Source of the DNA: Gautieria morchelliformis
Lineage: Eukaryota > Basidiomycota > Agaricomycetes > Gomphales > Gomphaceae
Direction of reading: 5' to 3'
DNA: 64,000 nucleotides
Assembly (NCBI GenBank): GCA_015179125.1
Contig: WHVA01000040.1
Location: 62,001-126,000, forward strand
In this document: positions 34,426 through 44,700 of the stretch, in pieces
How the letters are laid out: every line of letters starts with the position of its first letter
How positions within the stretch are numbered: the first letter of the stretch is position 1
Program-made: the position numbers and the translations under genes
Notes under the pieces: generated by a model
Told to the model about the DNA's origin: nothing
Databases searched by the model: none
What the model saw: only the letters and a program-made list of their open reading frames with translations

Positions 34426-34862
34426 CGAGTGATGCATGCAGGCAGGTGATGCGTGCAGGCGGATGATGCGTGCATGTGATGCATGCGTGGTGCGTGATGC
34501 ATGCAGGCAGGTGATGCGTGCGGCCGGATGATGCATGCGTGTGATGCGTGCGGCCGGATGATGCGTGCGTGTGATGCGTGCGGCCGGATGATGCGTGCAT
34601 GTGATGCATGCAGGCAGGTGATGCATGCAGGCAGGTGATGCGTGTGGGCGGATGATGCATGCATGTGATGCGTGCATGTGTGATGCGTGCGGGCGGATGA
34701 TGCGTGTGTGTGATGCGTGCGGGCGGATGATGCGTGCGTGCGTGATGCGTGTGTGCATGATGCGTGCGTGCATGCATGATGCGTACGTGCGTGATGCGTG
34801 CATGCATGCGTGTGTGATCCATGCGTGCGTGCATGTGTGCGTGCATGCGTGATGCGTGCAGA
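34426..34862 (+). repeat. Minisatellite of GTGATGCGTGCGGGCGGATG type
   Basis: Tandem units of about 17-33 bases are made of GATGCGTGC, GTGATGCATGCAGGCAG and CGGCCGGATGATGCGTGC blocks, decaying at the right end into GTGC/ATGC dinucleotide-like repeats. It directly follows the preceding minisatellite but has an unrelated unit. Both strands give long His/Ala- or Cys/Met-rich frames that are not genes. Confidence 0.88.
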
Positions 34863-35155
34863 ACTGCAGAATTAGTCAGTGGTGACATGGCCATAATACA
34901 TGAACTATGCCTACTTCTGCTCTGTCTTCTGTATATAAATCTCCTGTATTCATACCTGAACTTTAGTACAAATATAGAGAACACTACATGCTAACACTCA
35001 TACTACATTCCCACACACATATCTGTAAGAGCATTGCCATAATATTCAACCAAACTTCATGGTACACTTGTAGTGACAACAAACTACTGGTACAGGATGG
35101 GGCAGATATGTGCATCTACAAGTACCTTGAATGTGTCATCCACCCTTGACAGTGT

Positions 35156-36287
35156 TCAGGTGATATTGAAGACATAGCAGTGTGAAGGAATAATAAGATA
35201 GCCATGGTGACGAAGGTACACTTTCAGGTATGAAAAAGCCTCCTCGATCAGGTTCATGTCGGGGGAGTATGGTGGTAAATAGTAGAGCCGCACACCACTA
35301 AATAATAGATATTTTTAAACTTGCTCAGGAGATTTGTTGGGATTGCTTACCGTTCTTGGCAAATTGCGGCAACCTCAGGACCATGGTGAATGGAGCAGTT
35401 GTCCATCACCAAGACGCTGCATGGCTGGGGCCATGGGTTCATATATGGCATCAGGTTCTTGATGAATTTCAAGAAGGTGTCGGTGTCGTATGCCCCCTCC
35501 CGTATATCAGAATATATTATCCCTTCTTCACAGAGGGCCCGTAGAAGAGAGTACCTACACTGACATAAATATTAGAGGAAGGTAAAAGATGAAAGGAGAC
35601 ATACCCTGTCCCATGCACAAACCTAGCCTTTGACCTTGCTCTTTTCCCTTTCTGCGCCCATCCGTTCAAGCAATACATGGTGCGGCAATCGATCTGGCTC
35701 TCGTCAATGAATACAAGGTGGCTGGGGCTTTCATGGCCAATTCGGAAGTGGAAAACCTTTCGGAGGTCCTCATTTCGCTCTGCAGCAACCTTTGACGGCT
35801 AAGGAGGGAGTAAATAGGTTGAAGAACCACAGAAAAAAAAAAGACATACTCGTTTCCATGTGAGCCCGAGTTCTGTCATTGTATCCCAGAGAGTACTAAC
35901 TCCAACAGTTATTCCATGTAAATGTTGCATTACACCCTGTATTTCATCAAGATAGAGGTCGGGGAACTGCTGTACAAGCTGAACTAGGAACTAGGAGAGA
36001 AACCAGATAAGAGTCAGTGTTATCTGGGATCATCAAGGCTCACTGCTTACCTGCATTTCCTCAGGATCAATTATTCTTCTCCTTTTACCCTTTTTTCCAG
36101 GTTCCGGTGGCATGACCTCACCGGTAGTGCGCCATAGTTGCAGAACACGTTCGACAACGAGTTGCGACATGTTGAGATCCAGTGCGATATCAGCGACTTT
36201 CTTTTCACGAGTATACCTCTGATATATAGCACATTTTCTCAGATCCTCTGAGTATGTTTGTCATTGTCGCAGATGGTCTGGGAGATA
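35156..36287 (-). pseudogene. Second Tc1/mariner (IS630-like) DDE transposase
   Basis: Minus-strand exons are about 36287-36051, 35990-35850 (141), 35798-35605 (194), 35554-35351 (204) and 35297-35156. The internal exon lengths 141, 194 and 204 equal those of the transposase at 25878-27083. Motifs: YSEDLRKCAIYQRYTREKKV, ADIALDLNMSQLVVERVLQL, LYLDEIQGVMQHLHG, HLVFIDESQIDCRTMYCLNG (first D), VLVMDNCSIHHGPEV (second D) and YLPPYSPDMNLIEEAFSYLK (E). A TGA interrupts the frame just upstream of TYSEDL and no good start codon follows, and the C-terminus is shorter than in the sister copy, so it is probably dead although the catalytic triad is intact. Confidence 0.82.
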
Positions 36288-36806
36288 CCTAGGCGGATGC
36301 TCACAACTTTTTATTACCTGTAGCTTCACCCATTTTATTCTCAAATTATAGAAAAGAAGAGGACGAAAGTACATGCCAATCTTATTGTTGGGATATAAAT
36401 AAATTTTCGTTTGTCCCTCCCCGAGTGGGGCTCCGCCAACGAGAACGCTGATTCTTATTTTTACGCCTCTTCTTATTTTTCTACCCACTTTTAATATACA
36501 CTATATCATTATAACTATTCATATATATTACAAATATCTAAACAACTACTATTACTCCATATGGTAGTCTAATACTCTCTCATTATAACTAGTCATACTA
36601 ATACTCCTACTCATATCTGTTACAAGTATCTCTCCAAGTATCTGTTACTCTATCTTGTAGTCTAATACTCTCTCATATGTATATATATCTTCAAGATGTT
36701 TAAATATATACAGAATCATCTAATAACATCTATTATTCTCCTTATAAATACTACTATATATTCCTATATGTTGTTATTAATACTCTTATAGTATTCCTAT
36801 TCCTAT
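36288..36806. other. AT-rich flank before the Helitron array
   Basis: Strongly AT-rich sequence with repeated CTCTCAT and TACTC motifs and, at its end, three copies of TATTCC next to the first Helitron. No gene seen. Confidence 0.55.
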
Positions 36807-36935
36807 TCCTATAGGTGAAAGCAGCACGGTGGGAGGTTGTGGGCGCGCTGACCAATGCTGACCAATGCTTGGTCATTAGTTTGTCAGCGGAGCGCGCGAG
36901 CGGCGCAGCCGCGAGCCAAGAACGCTGCGCAGCAT

Positions 36936-37083
36936 GGTCACGTGACCGTTTGCGTTCCAAATTAGGTCAGCGGCGAGCGGCGCAGCCGCGAGAGAACGCT
37001 GTGCAGTGGTCACATGACCCGTTCGCGACCAGAGCGCGCATACGCGAGTGTGGTCCGTGCACGACACGCGCGCACGGTATAAA
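36936..37083 (+). promoter_or_regulatory. Helitron A promoter: palindromes plus TATA box
   Basis: GGTCACGTGACC at 36936-36947, a variant GGTCACATGACC at 37008-37019, and TATAAA at 37078-37083. The same order occurs in Helitrons D, E and F. The palindrome core CACGTG is the class bound by bHLH and bZIP factors; binding here is inference. Confidence 0.65.
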
Positions 37084-38125
37084 GGCCGAACGGTAAGGAC
37101 ATAATGCCAGGAACCTGCCCAACCGGCGATTCCTCTGTCTGCTGTCCGCTATGTGCTCTGTGCCCTGTGCTCTGTGCCCTGTGCTCTGTGCTCTGCGCTG
37201 TCTGCTCTGTCCGCTGTCTGCTCTGTGCTCTGTCTGATCTGGGTGCTGTCTGCTGTCAGCTCTGTCTGCTGTCTCCTCCTTTAGCTGGCTGGCTGTCTAT
37301 GGCTTTGGTTGGCTGACTATCTATTGGCTTGGCTGGCTATCTATTGGTAAGTAATATCTCTTTTTTAATGCATTCCAATGTATTTTATTTGATTTGTGTT
37401 TATAATTTTATTGGTTCCTTTTTTTTTATCATATTGCATTCACATGTGCTTTATATTTTTGTTATTTTTTTTCGAAAATAGATTTAAATAAAATCCAAAC
37501 ACTGCTGAAAAAAAAGTATTTTAATATCAATATTTTTCAGGTTTTTTTTCAAAAATAGACATCAATAAGTTCCCTCTAAAATTAATGAGATTCTGCTTTT
37601 AAATGTGGTTTGTTTTATTGTTTTATTTACTGTAAAGCCACTTACCAGCCACTCCTCTCTGGCTATACTGGTGGCTGGCTTACTATGGCTTTGGCTGGGC
37701 TCTGGGTTTCTCTGTCAGTCTCTGGGCTTCTCTGGCTTTGGCTGGGCATTAATAACAGCTTCTGCTTCAATGTACTGTACTTTTTTGACATTTTTTCGCA
37801 AATAGATATCAATAAATTATCCTGACTTTGTGAAAATTGACAACAGCTCCAGGTTAAATGTACAGTGCATTTTCTTGACATTTTTCGAAAAATAGATAAT
37901 CCTAACTTTGCTAAAATTAATAACAGCTTCAGCTTACATGTACTGGACATTTTCTTGACATTTTTTCGAAAAATAGATAATCCTGACTTTGCTAAAAATT
38001 AATGACAGGAGCTGCTTAAATATAGATTCCTTGACTATTTTATTTATGTCTGTATATGTCACAAAATAGATATTGATACATGTCCCTGAGCTTGCTAAAA
38101 GTTAATAAGTAGTAACAGCCTCTGC

Positions 38126-39070
38126 TTGCTTCACTTTGAGGCCCTTGGGGATATGCTACACATGCCATTGGGACATGCTATGCATGCTATACTTGAGGGG
38201 CATGCTACACACACTATGCATGGGGACATGCATATGCGTGGAGACATGCATGGGATGCGACACACACGCTATGCTTGGGGACACCCATGCTATGTGTGGA
38301 GACACTCATGGTATGCATGGAGACACTCATGTTATGCGTGGGGACACGCACACTATGCTTGGGGACACGCACGCTATGCATGGAGACATGCATGTTATGC
38401 GTGGGGACACGCACGCTATGCATGGAGACATGCATGTTATGCGTGGGGACATGCACGCTATGCTTGGGGACACGCACACTATGCTTGGGGACACCCATGT
38501 TATGCGTGGAGACACACACACTATACTTGGGGACACTCATGTTATGCGTGGAGACACGCATGTTATGCATGGGGACACACATGCTATGCATGGGGATGTG
38601 CACACTATATGTGGGGACACACTACGCTTGGGGGACATGGTACAAACAAGGGACACACTACAGGGGAAAACACTACAAACAAGGGACATTCTACACAAGC
38701 TATACTTGGGGGACACGCTACACACACTACATGTAGGGACATGCTACACATGTGGACACGCTATGCATGGGGGACACACATGCTATAATTTAGGGACACG
38801 CTATGTTTGGGCACATGCTACAAACCAGGGACATGCTACACACAGAATACTTGAGGGACATGTTATGCATGTGGGACATGCCATGCACACTGTACTGCAT
38901 GTGGGGACACACTACATATGGAGACATGCTACATGTGGAGACACACTACGCACACTATGCTTTGGGACACACTACGTGTGGGGACATGCCACATGTGAGG
39001 ATGCAATACGTGTGAGGACAGATAAAGTGTGATGACACACTACAGGCAAGGACACACTACATGTGAGGTA
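38126..39070 (+). repeat. Minisatellite in Helitron A, about 24-base unit
   Basis: Tandem units such as GGGGACACGCACACTATGCT and GGAGACATGCATGTTATGCG repeat every 24 bases or so, ending in more degenerate copies. Because 24 is a multiple of three, all frames on both strands stay open for long stretches (up to about 300 codons), with octapeptide repeats like MRGDTHTM. I regard these as non-coding. Confidence 0.9.
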
Positions 39071-39532
39071 GGGGACATGAGACATGGGAGAAATGTGTAG
39101 AGTCATTACCTGTTATGTATCAGGTTTGGATCTAAAAGGACTGCAGCTCCAACTTATATGTTGCACCCCCAACTATCATCCTAAGTATTTTGGAGATCTG
39201 AGATTGGAAGTTGGAAGAGGTTGAGTATTGTAACTGAAGTAGTAAGGGTTCAAGAATTGAGTTAAGTTGGATATGAGAAATCAAGTTGGAAGATGGAGGT
39301 CAGAGAGACAGAGGCCTTGCAGGTCTAAGAACCGGAGACAGTGCAAAGGGAGTGACATATCAAAGTCGATTATCTGATTGCTGAACAGAGGCACACATGA
39401 CTGGGTTTTATACAAAGAGCTGAGACAACATGTCAGAAGGTAGAGGTAAGCAATTCCAGTGCAAGTAACTAGAATAAAAGTACCTAATGCGAAACAAGAG
39501 GAACTACAAGGGGGTGCAGTGTAGAACTAAGA

Positions 39533-39932
39533 ACAATAGGCAAAAGACCAAGGGTCTAATTGGTAGCGGAACAAATGGAACTCCTGATGCTCTGGACTTG
39601 CTGTGCTGAGGGTCAAGTATGGAATGCTGGTGAAAAGAGTCATTAGGGGAAATATGTGAAGAACAAGGGGATCACAAGGTTGAAGTGCAGACATTGTGGA
39701 ATAGAGTCAGAGGTGCGGGGGTACCGGAGTTGGTTGAGCATGGTCATAACATTACCTACCTTGATGTGTTATTTAGAGTTACTTTCGTTCAATAAGAAGG
39801 GTTTTACTTATCTGAATGAAATTTTCTTATCCGAATGTGTTTGACTTATCCCAAGTTTGATTCACCCAATGCGTTTGACCTTACCAATGCATTTGACTTG
39901 CACCCCCATGCAAAGTGTGGGTACCCACCTAG
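39533..39932 (+). repeat. Internal, decayed Helitron 3' end, duplicated downstream
   Basis: The segment ends in CACCCCCATGCAAAGTGTGG and CTAG (39929-39932), a mutated hairpin end. Bases 39933-40321 repeat nearly the whole segment (GCGGAACAAATGGAACTCCT in both) with an intact hairpin end. Confidence 0.75.
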
Positions 39933-40286
39933 GGAATTGATAGCGGAACAAATGGAACTCCTGATGCTCCGGAATTGCTATGTTAAGGGTTAAGTAAGGA
40001 AGGCTGGTGAATAGAGTCATAAGGGGAAGTATGTGAATAGGAAAGAACAAGGAGATCAAAAGGTCGAAGTGTGGACATTGCGGAATAGAGTCAGAGGAGG
40101 TGCAGAGGTACCAGAGTTGGTCAAGCAGGATGGTCATAACATTACCTACCTCAATGTGTTACTTAGAGCTACTTTTAATAAATAAGATGCATTTTACTTA
40201 TCTGAATGTGTTTGACTTATCCCAAGTTTGATTTACCCAAGGTGTTTGACTTTGCTGATGTGTTTGACCTTACCGAGGCGTTTGAC

Positions 40287-40321
40287 TTGCACCCCCGCGC
40301 GAAGCGCGGGTATCCACCTAG
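40287..40321 (+). terminator. Helitron A 3' end hairpin and CTAG
   Basis: The perfect inverted repeat CCCGCGC-GAA-GCGCGGG is followed 8 bases later by CTAG, the Helitron transposition terminator form. The next base starts Helitron B. Confidence 0.85.
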
Positions 40322-40624
40322 TCTAAGAGTTAAACGCGCTCAGTGGGTGGTTGTGGGCGTCGCTTATGTCAGGTTTTAGGTCAGCATTGGTCAGCTGGCC
40401 AATCGGACGTGAGCGGCGCAGCCGCGAGCCAAGAACGCTGCGCAGCAGCCCCGGTTCAAGCGCCCAACTGGCCAGATCCGGCGACCGGTCGCTGCTTCAG
40501 ACCGAGCGGTCTGCCGTTCCTCCGCAGGAACGCACAGCTGTGCAGCGTGCTGGCTCTCTCTCTCTCTGTCTGCCACTGGCTATCTCTCTCCTCTTGCTGG
40601 CTTTCTCTGTCTGTGCCTTCCAGG

Positions 40625-41640
40625 CTCTCATCACTGCACCTGGTGGGTTTTCTTTGCCATTGATTTTTGCTTTTTTATCTTCTTTTTTATCTTCTTTTTT
40701 ATCTTCTTTTTTATTGCTAATATTTTCGCTTTTTTATTCATTTTCTGACTGCTTTTCAGCATAGGTTGCTCCTCTCACTGCCTCCCCATCCTTCCTGGCT
40801 CTCATCACTGCCCCTGGTGTGTTTTCCTTGCCATTGATTTTCGCTTTTTTATCTTCTTTTTTATTGTTGTTATTTTCGCTTTTTTAGTCATTTTCTGACT
40901 GCTTTTCAGCATAGGTTGCTCCTCTCCCTGCCTCCCCATCCTTCCTGGCTCTCATCACTGCCCCTGGTGTGTTTTCCTTGCCATTGATTTTCGCTTTTTT
41001 ATCTTCTTTTTTATTGTTGTTATTTTCGCTTTTTTTAATCATTTTCTGACTGCTTTTCAGCATAGGTTGCTCCTCTCCCTGCCTCCCCATCCTTCCTGGC
41101 TCTCATCACTGCCCCTGGTGTGTTTTCCTTGCCATTGATTTTCGCTTTTTTATCTTCTTTTTTATTGTTGTTATTTTCGCTTTTTTTAATCATTTTCTGA
41201 CTGCTTTTCAGCATAGGTTGCTCCTATCACTGCCTCCCCATCCTGCCTGGCTGTTATCACTGCCCCTGGTGCGTGATTTCTTCCATTAATGTTCACTTTT
41301 TTTATCTTCTTTTTGATTGTTGTGATTTCTTCTAATATTTTGGCTTTTTTGATCATTTGCTGACTTCCTTTCAGCCCTGGTTGCTCCTATCACTGCCTCC
41401 CCATATTGCCTGGCTGTTATCACTGCCCCTGGTGCGTGATTTCTTCCATTAATGTTCACTTTTTTTTATCTTCTTTTTGATTGTTGTGATTTCTTCGAAT
41501 ATTTTCGCTTTTTTGATCATTTGCTGACTTCCTTTCAGCATAGGTTGCTCCTATCACTGCCTCCCCATCATTCCTGGCTCTCATCCCTGCCCCTGGTGGG
41601 TTTTCCTTGCCATTGATGTTTGTTTTTTAGGTTAATTTTG
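40625..41640 (+). repeat. Seven tandem exon-intron-like modules in the Helitron B leader
   Basis: The block CTCTCATCACTGCCCCTGG (or CTGTTATCACTGCCCCTGG) recurs at about 40625, 40799, 40949, 41100, 41251, 41413 and 41578, spacing 150-174. Most units have CTTTTCAG (an acceptor form), about 60 bases of GC-richer sequence (CATAGGTTGCTCCT to GCCCCTG) and then GTGTGT, GTGGGT or GTGCGT (a donor form) followed by a T-rich stretch. It lies directly before the Rep-helicase ATG. Confidence 0.8.
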
Positions 41641-41749
41641 TTTCTGTTTCTATGATAAAGAGAAATCAATAAATAAATTCTTCTGAGTCTGCCTTGGTCT
41701 GTGTGCAATGTAAGTCTGATATTGGCAGCTTTATTGTCTCACTACTCTT

Positions 41750-44700
41750 ATGCCTGCATTTCTCAGGGATCCATCTACTCCAGAGAGTAACCGTCAGCGG
41801 GAGCGTGCACAGGCGAGGGAGCAGCGGTTAATGACACCACACACTGATCGGAGAGCGCGTATCAGAGATCGGGACCAGTCACTCCCTCCACCACCCCCAC
41901 CTTTTGCCATCCCTCACCCTCCTCCTAGAAGCAATGCAGCTGATCCTTTTCAACAACCTGTTGCTGGGCCATCACATCCTCCAAGGCTTGCTGGGCCATC
42001 ACTTGCTCCAAGGCTTGCGGGACCATCACGTGCTCCTGATCCCAGTCCTACAGAGCAGGTGGCAGCCCTTCGTGCTCAGTTAGCAGTTATCACACCATGG
42101 CAGCCCCTGAGAGGACATAGGCCAGACCCTGTACAGCCAGCTCCTGTAGTAGGTTCAGCAGCCATTGCAGACTTGCGTGCTCAGGCAGCTGCATTGCAGC
42201 CTTTGGGAAGGCACAGGCGCGCATCTGTACAACCAGCTCCTCCTCCTCTTGTAGTAGGTTCTGCAGGAGTGGCAGCATTGCGGGCTCAGGCTAATGCAGT
42301 AAGACCAATGCCTCGGCTACTCCCTGCACTTCTGCGGCCTCTTCAGCGACTGCCTGCACCTCCTCAGCCTCCTCAGCCACTCCCTGCTCCTCCTCGGCCT
42401 CCTCAGCCACTCCCTGCACTTCTGCGGCCTCTTCAGCGACTGCCTGCACCTCCTCAGCATCCTCAGCCACTCCTTGCTCCTCCTCAGCCTCCTCAGCCAC
42501 TCCCTGCACCTCCACAGCCTCTTCAGCCACTCCTTGCACCTCCTCAGCCTCCTCAGCCACTCCCTGTACCTCGGCAGCATCCTCAGCGACCTCCTCCTCC
42601 TCTTCCACTTGGTCGCTCTAGAATAATTGAGGCAGATGTGCAGCGTCATGATCTGGGTCCCATGGTTATTCCCTGCCCTGACTGTGGAGCATTACACTGG
42701 ATGGCAGAACGCCTGCAGAGATCCTCAAATCGGCGGCCCAGATTTGGTGATTGCTGTATGGAAGGAAAGGTGCAGCTTCCAGAGCTGCCAGTGCTCCCTC
42801 AGCCATTGAGACGGCTCTTAGAGGGCCAGGACCCTGAGGCCAAACAGTTTCGCCAGAACATCAGGCAGTACAATGCTGCATTTGCATTCACTTCCTTGGG
42901 AGCCGACTTTGATCTAGATTTGCTTCGGGAGGGTCGTGGTCCATATGTCCTCAAGCTGCAGGGCGAACTGTATCATATTCATGGCTCTCTCATCCCTAAC
43001 CCTGGGAGGCGGATACAGTATGCCCAACTTTATATATATGATCCAGCATTGGCTTTGGCACAGAGGAACACCCGTAACCCAGGTCTGTCTCCAACTATCA
43101 TGGGAGACTTGCAGGAAATGCTCCTCTTATGCAATCCTCATGTTCCCATATATAGACAAGCGGCTGAGAGGCTCAGAGCTCAGGGACAGAATGGTGAGAT
43201 CCGGGCTAGGCTCACGTACAGGGAACACAGGGATCCTAGGAGGTATAATATCCCTACTGCGGATGAGATTGCGGTGGTTCTTCCTGGAGATGGCATCATC
43301 CCTGAACCTAGGGATATTATTGTCCAGCTCAAAGGTGGACGTTTTAAAAGGGTATCCGATATGAATCCAAACTATGCCTCTCTTCACTATGTCTTGCTCT
43401 TTCCCAGGGGAGAGTTGGGGTGGCAACCTGGTATTCGCTATCGCCAATTACCAGACGGGTGTGAGCGAAGTGGGTGTGTCACCCAAATTCAGTTCCATTC
43501 CTATCGTCTCTTCCAGAGAACAGAAGAACCTACAACACTCCTGCGCGCTGGCAAATTATTCCAGCAGTACATTGTAGACTCTTGGGCCGCTGCAGAGCAA
43601 AGCAGGCTGTGGTGGATCAGGACAAATCAACACACTCTTCGTGCTGAGATGTATAACCAGATGATGGATGCCTTTCATCGCAATGACAATGACAGAGATC
43701 CAAACAACTTGGGCGCAAGATCCATTCTGCCTGCCACATTTCAGGGGGGGACACGGGACATGCAGGAAAACCTGCAGAACTCTCTGGCCATTTCAAGGAA
43801 GCATGGTGTGGCCGATCTCTTTATTACCATGACTGCCAATCCCAACTGGCAGGAGGTATTGGATGCATTGTTGCCTGGACAAACTCCTCAGGACAGGCCT
43901 GACCTGGTGTTGCGGGTGTTCCAGCTCAAAAAGAAATACCTCATTGACTTGATCGTCAAGGAAAAGATTTTTGGGGAAACCGTCGCTCGCGTCCACACCA
44001 TTGAATTCCAGAAAAGGGGACTCCCACACATGCATATTCTTATCTGGTTTGAACGAGATTCCAAGATCAGACATCCACATGAGGTGGATTCAATGATTTC
44101 GGCAGAGTTCCCTGATCCAGAGACTCATCCTGTCCTCTACCGGTTGGTCTGTGAGCTGATGACACATGGTCCCTGTGGACAAATGAAACCAAACACACCC
44201 TGCATGGAAAATGGCAAGTGCAAGAAAAACTTCCCAAAGCCATTCTGTGAGGAAACCAGTCTGAATGAGGATGGATATCCAAAATATCATCGTCGCAATG
44301 ATGGAAGGCTGCACAATGTCAGAGGTGACATGCTGGACAACAGATGGGTTGTGCCATACTCTGCCCTGCTCTTGCTCAAATTCTGGTGTCACATCAACCC
44401 TGAACTCACCATCAATGTGAGGTGTATCAAGTATATCCACAAGTATCTCTACAAGGGCCATGATCGGACCACCATGGAGTTTGGTCGCACCCAGGATGAA
44501 ATTAAGCAGTACCTGGACGCTCGCTATGTCAGTGCTCATGAGGCCTGTTGGAGGTTGCTGGAGCGGGAAATCCACACCCAGGTGCCTGCAGTCATGGCAC
44601 TGCCAGTCCATGAAAAGGACCATCACACAATCATCTTTGATCCCGACCAGGATGTGGACAACATCCTGGAAAGGGCTGAGGCGAAAAAGACACCGCTCAT

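Larger units (their letters stand above)
36807..40321 (+). mobile_element. Helitron A (non-autonomous)
   Basis: The 5' end TCCTATAGGTGAAAGCAGCA follows a host A-T and matches the 5' end of Helitron C. The 3' end is the hairpin CCCGCGCGAAGCGCGGG followed by TATCCACCTAG (CTAG 40318-40321). Inside are subterminal GCGGCGCAGCCGC palindromes, GGTCACGTGACC, a TATA box at 37078, a CT-rich leader, a donor-like GGTAAGTAAT at 37348, AT-rich modules of about 85-90 bases (37745-38100) and a minisatellite (38126-39070). There is no Rep-helicase. A decayed internal 3' end lies at 39898-39932, followed by a second copy of the 3' 390 bases. Confidence 0.85.

Noticed and set aside
34349-34984. 211-codon minus-strand frame rich in His and Pro
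   Set aside because: Created by the GATGCGTGC minisatellite.
38126-39032. Long open frames of up to 298 codons on both strands with octapeptide repeats (also at 54813-55438 and 60498-61204)
   Set aside because: They lie wholly in minisatellites whose unit is a multiple of three, so all frames stay open. Composition is extreme and there is no domain or splice logic.
42090-42649. Minus-strand Glu/Val-rich and Arg-rich frames (also 49106-49368)
   Set aside because: Antisense shadow of the Pro-rich repeat region of the Helitron Rep-helicase.
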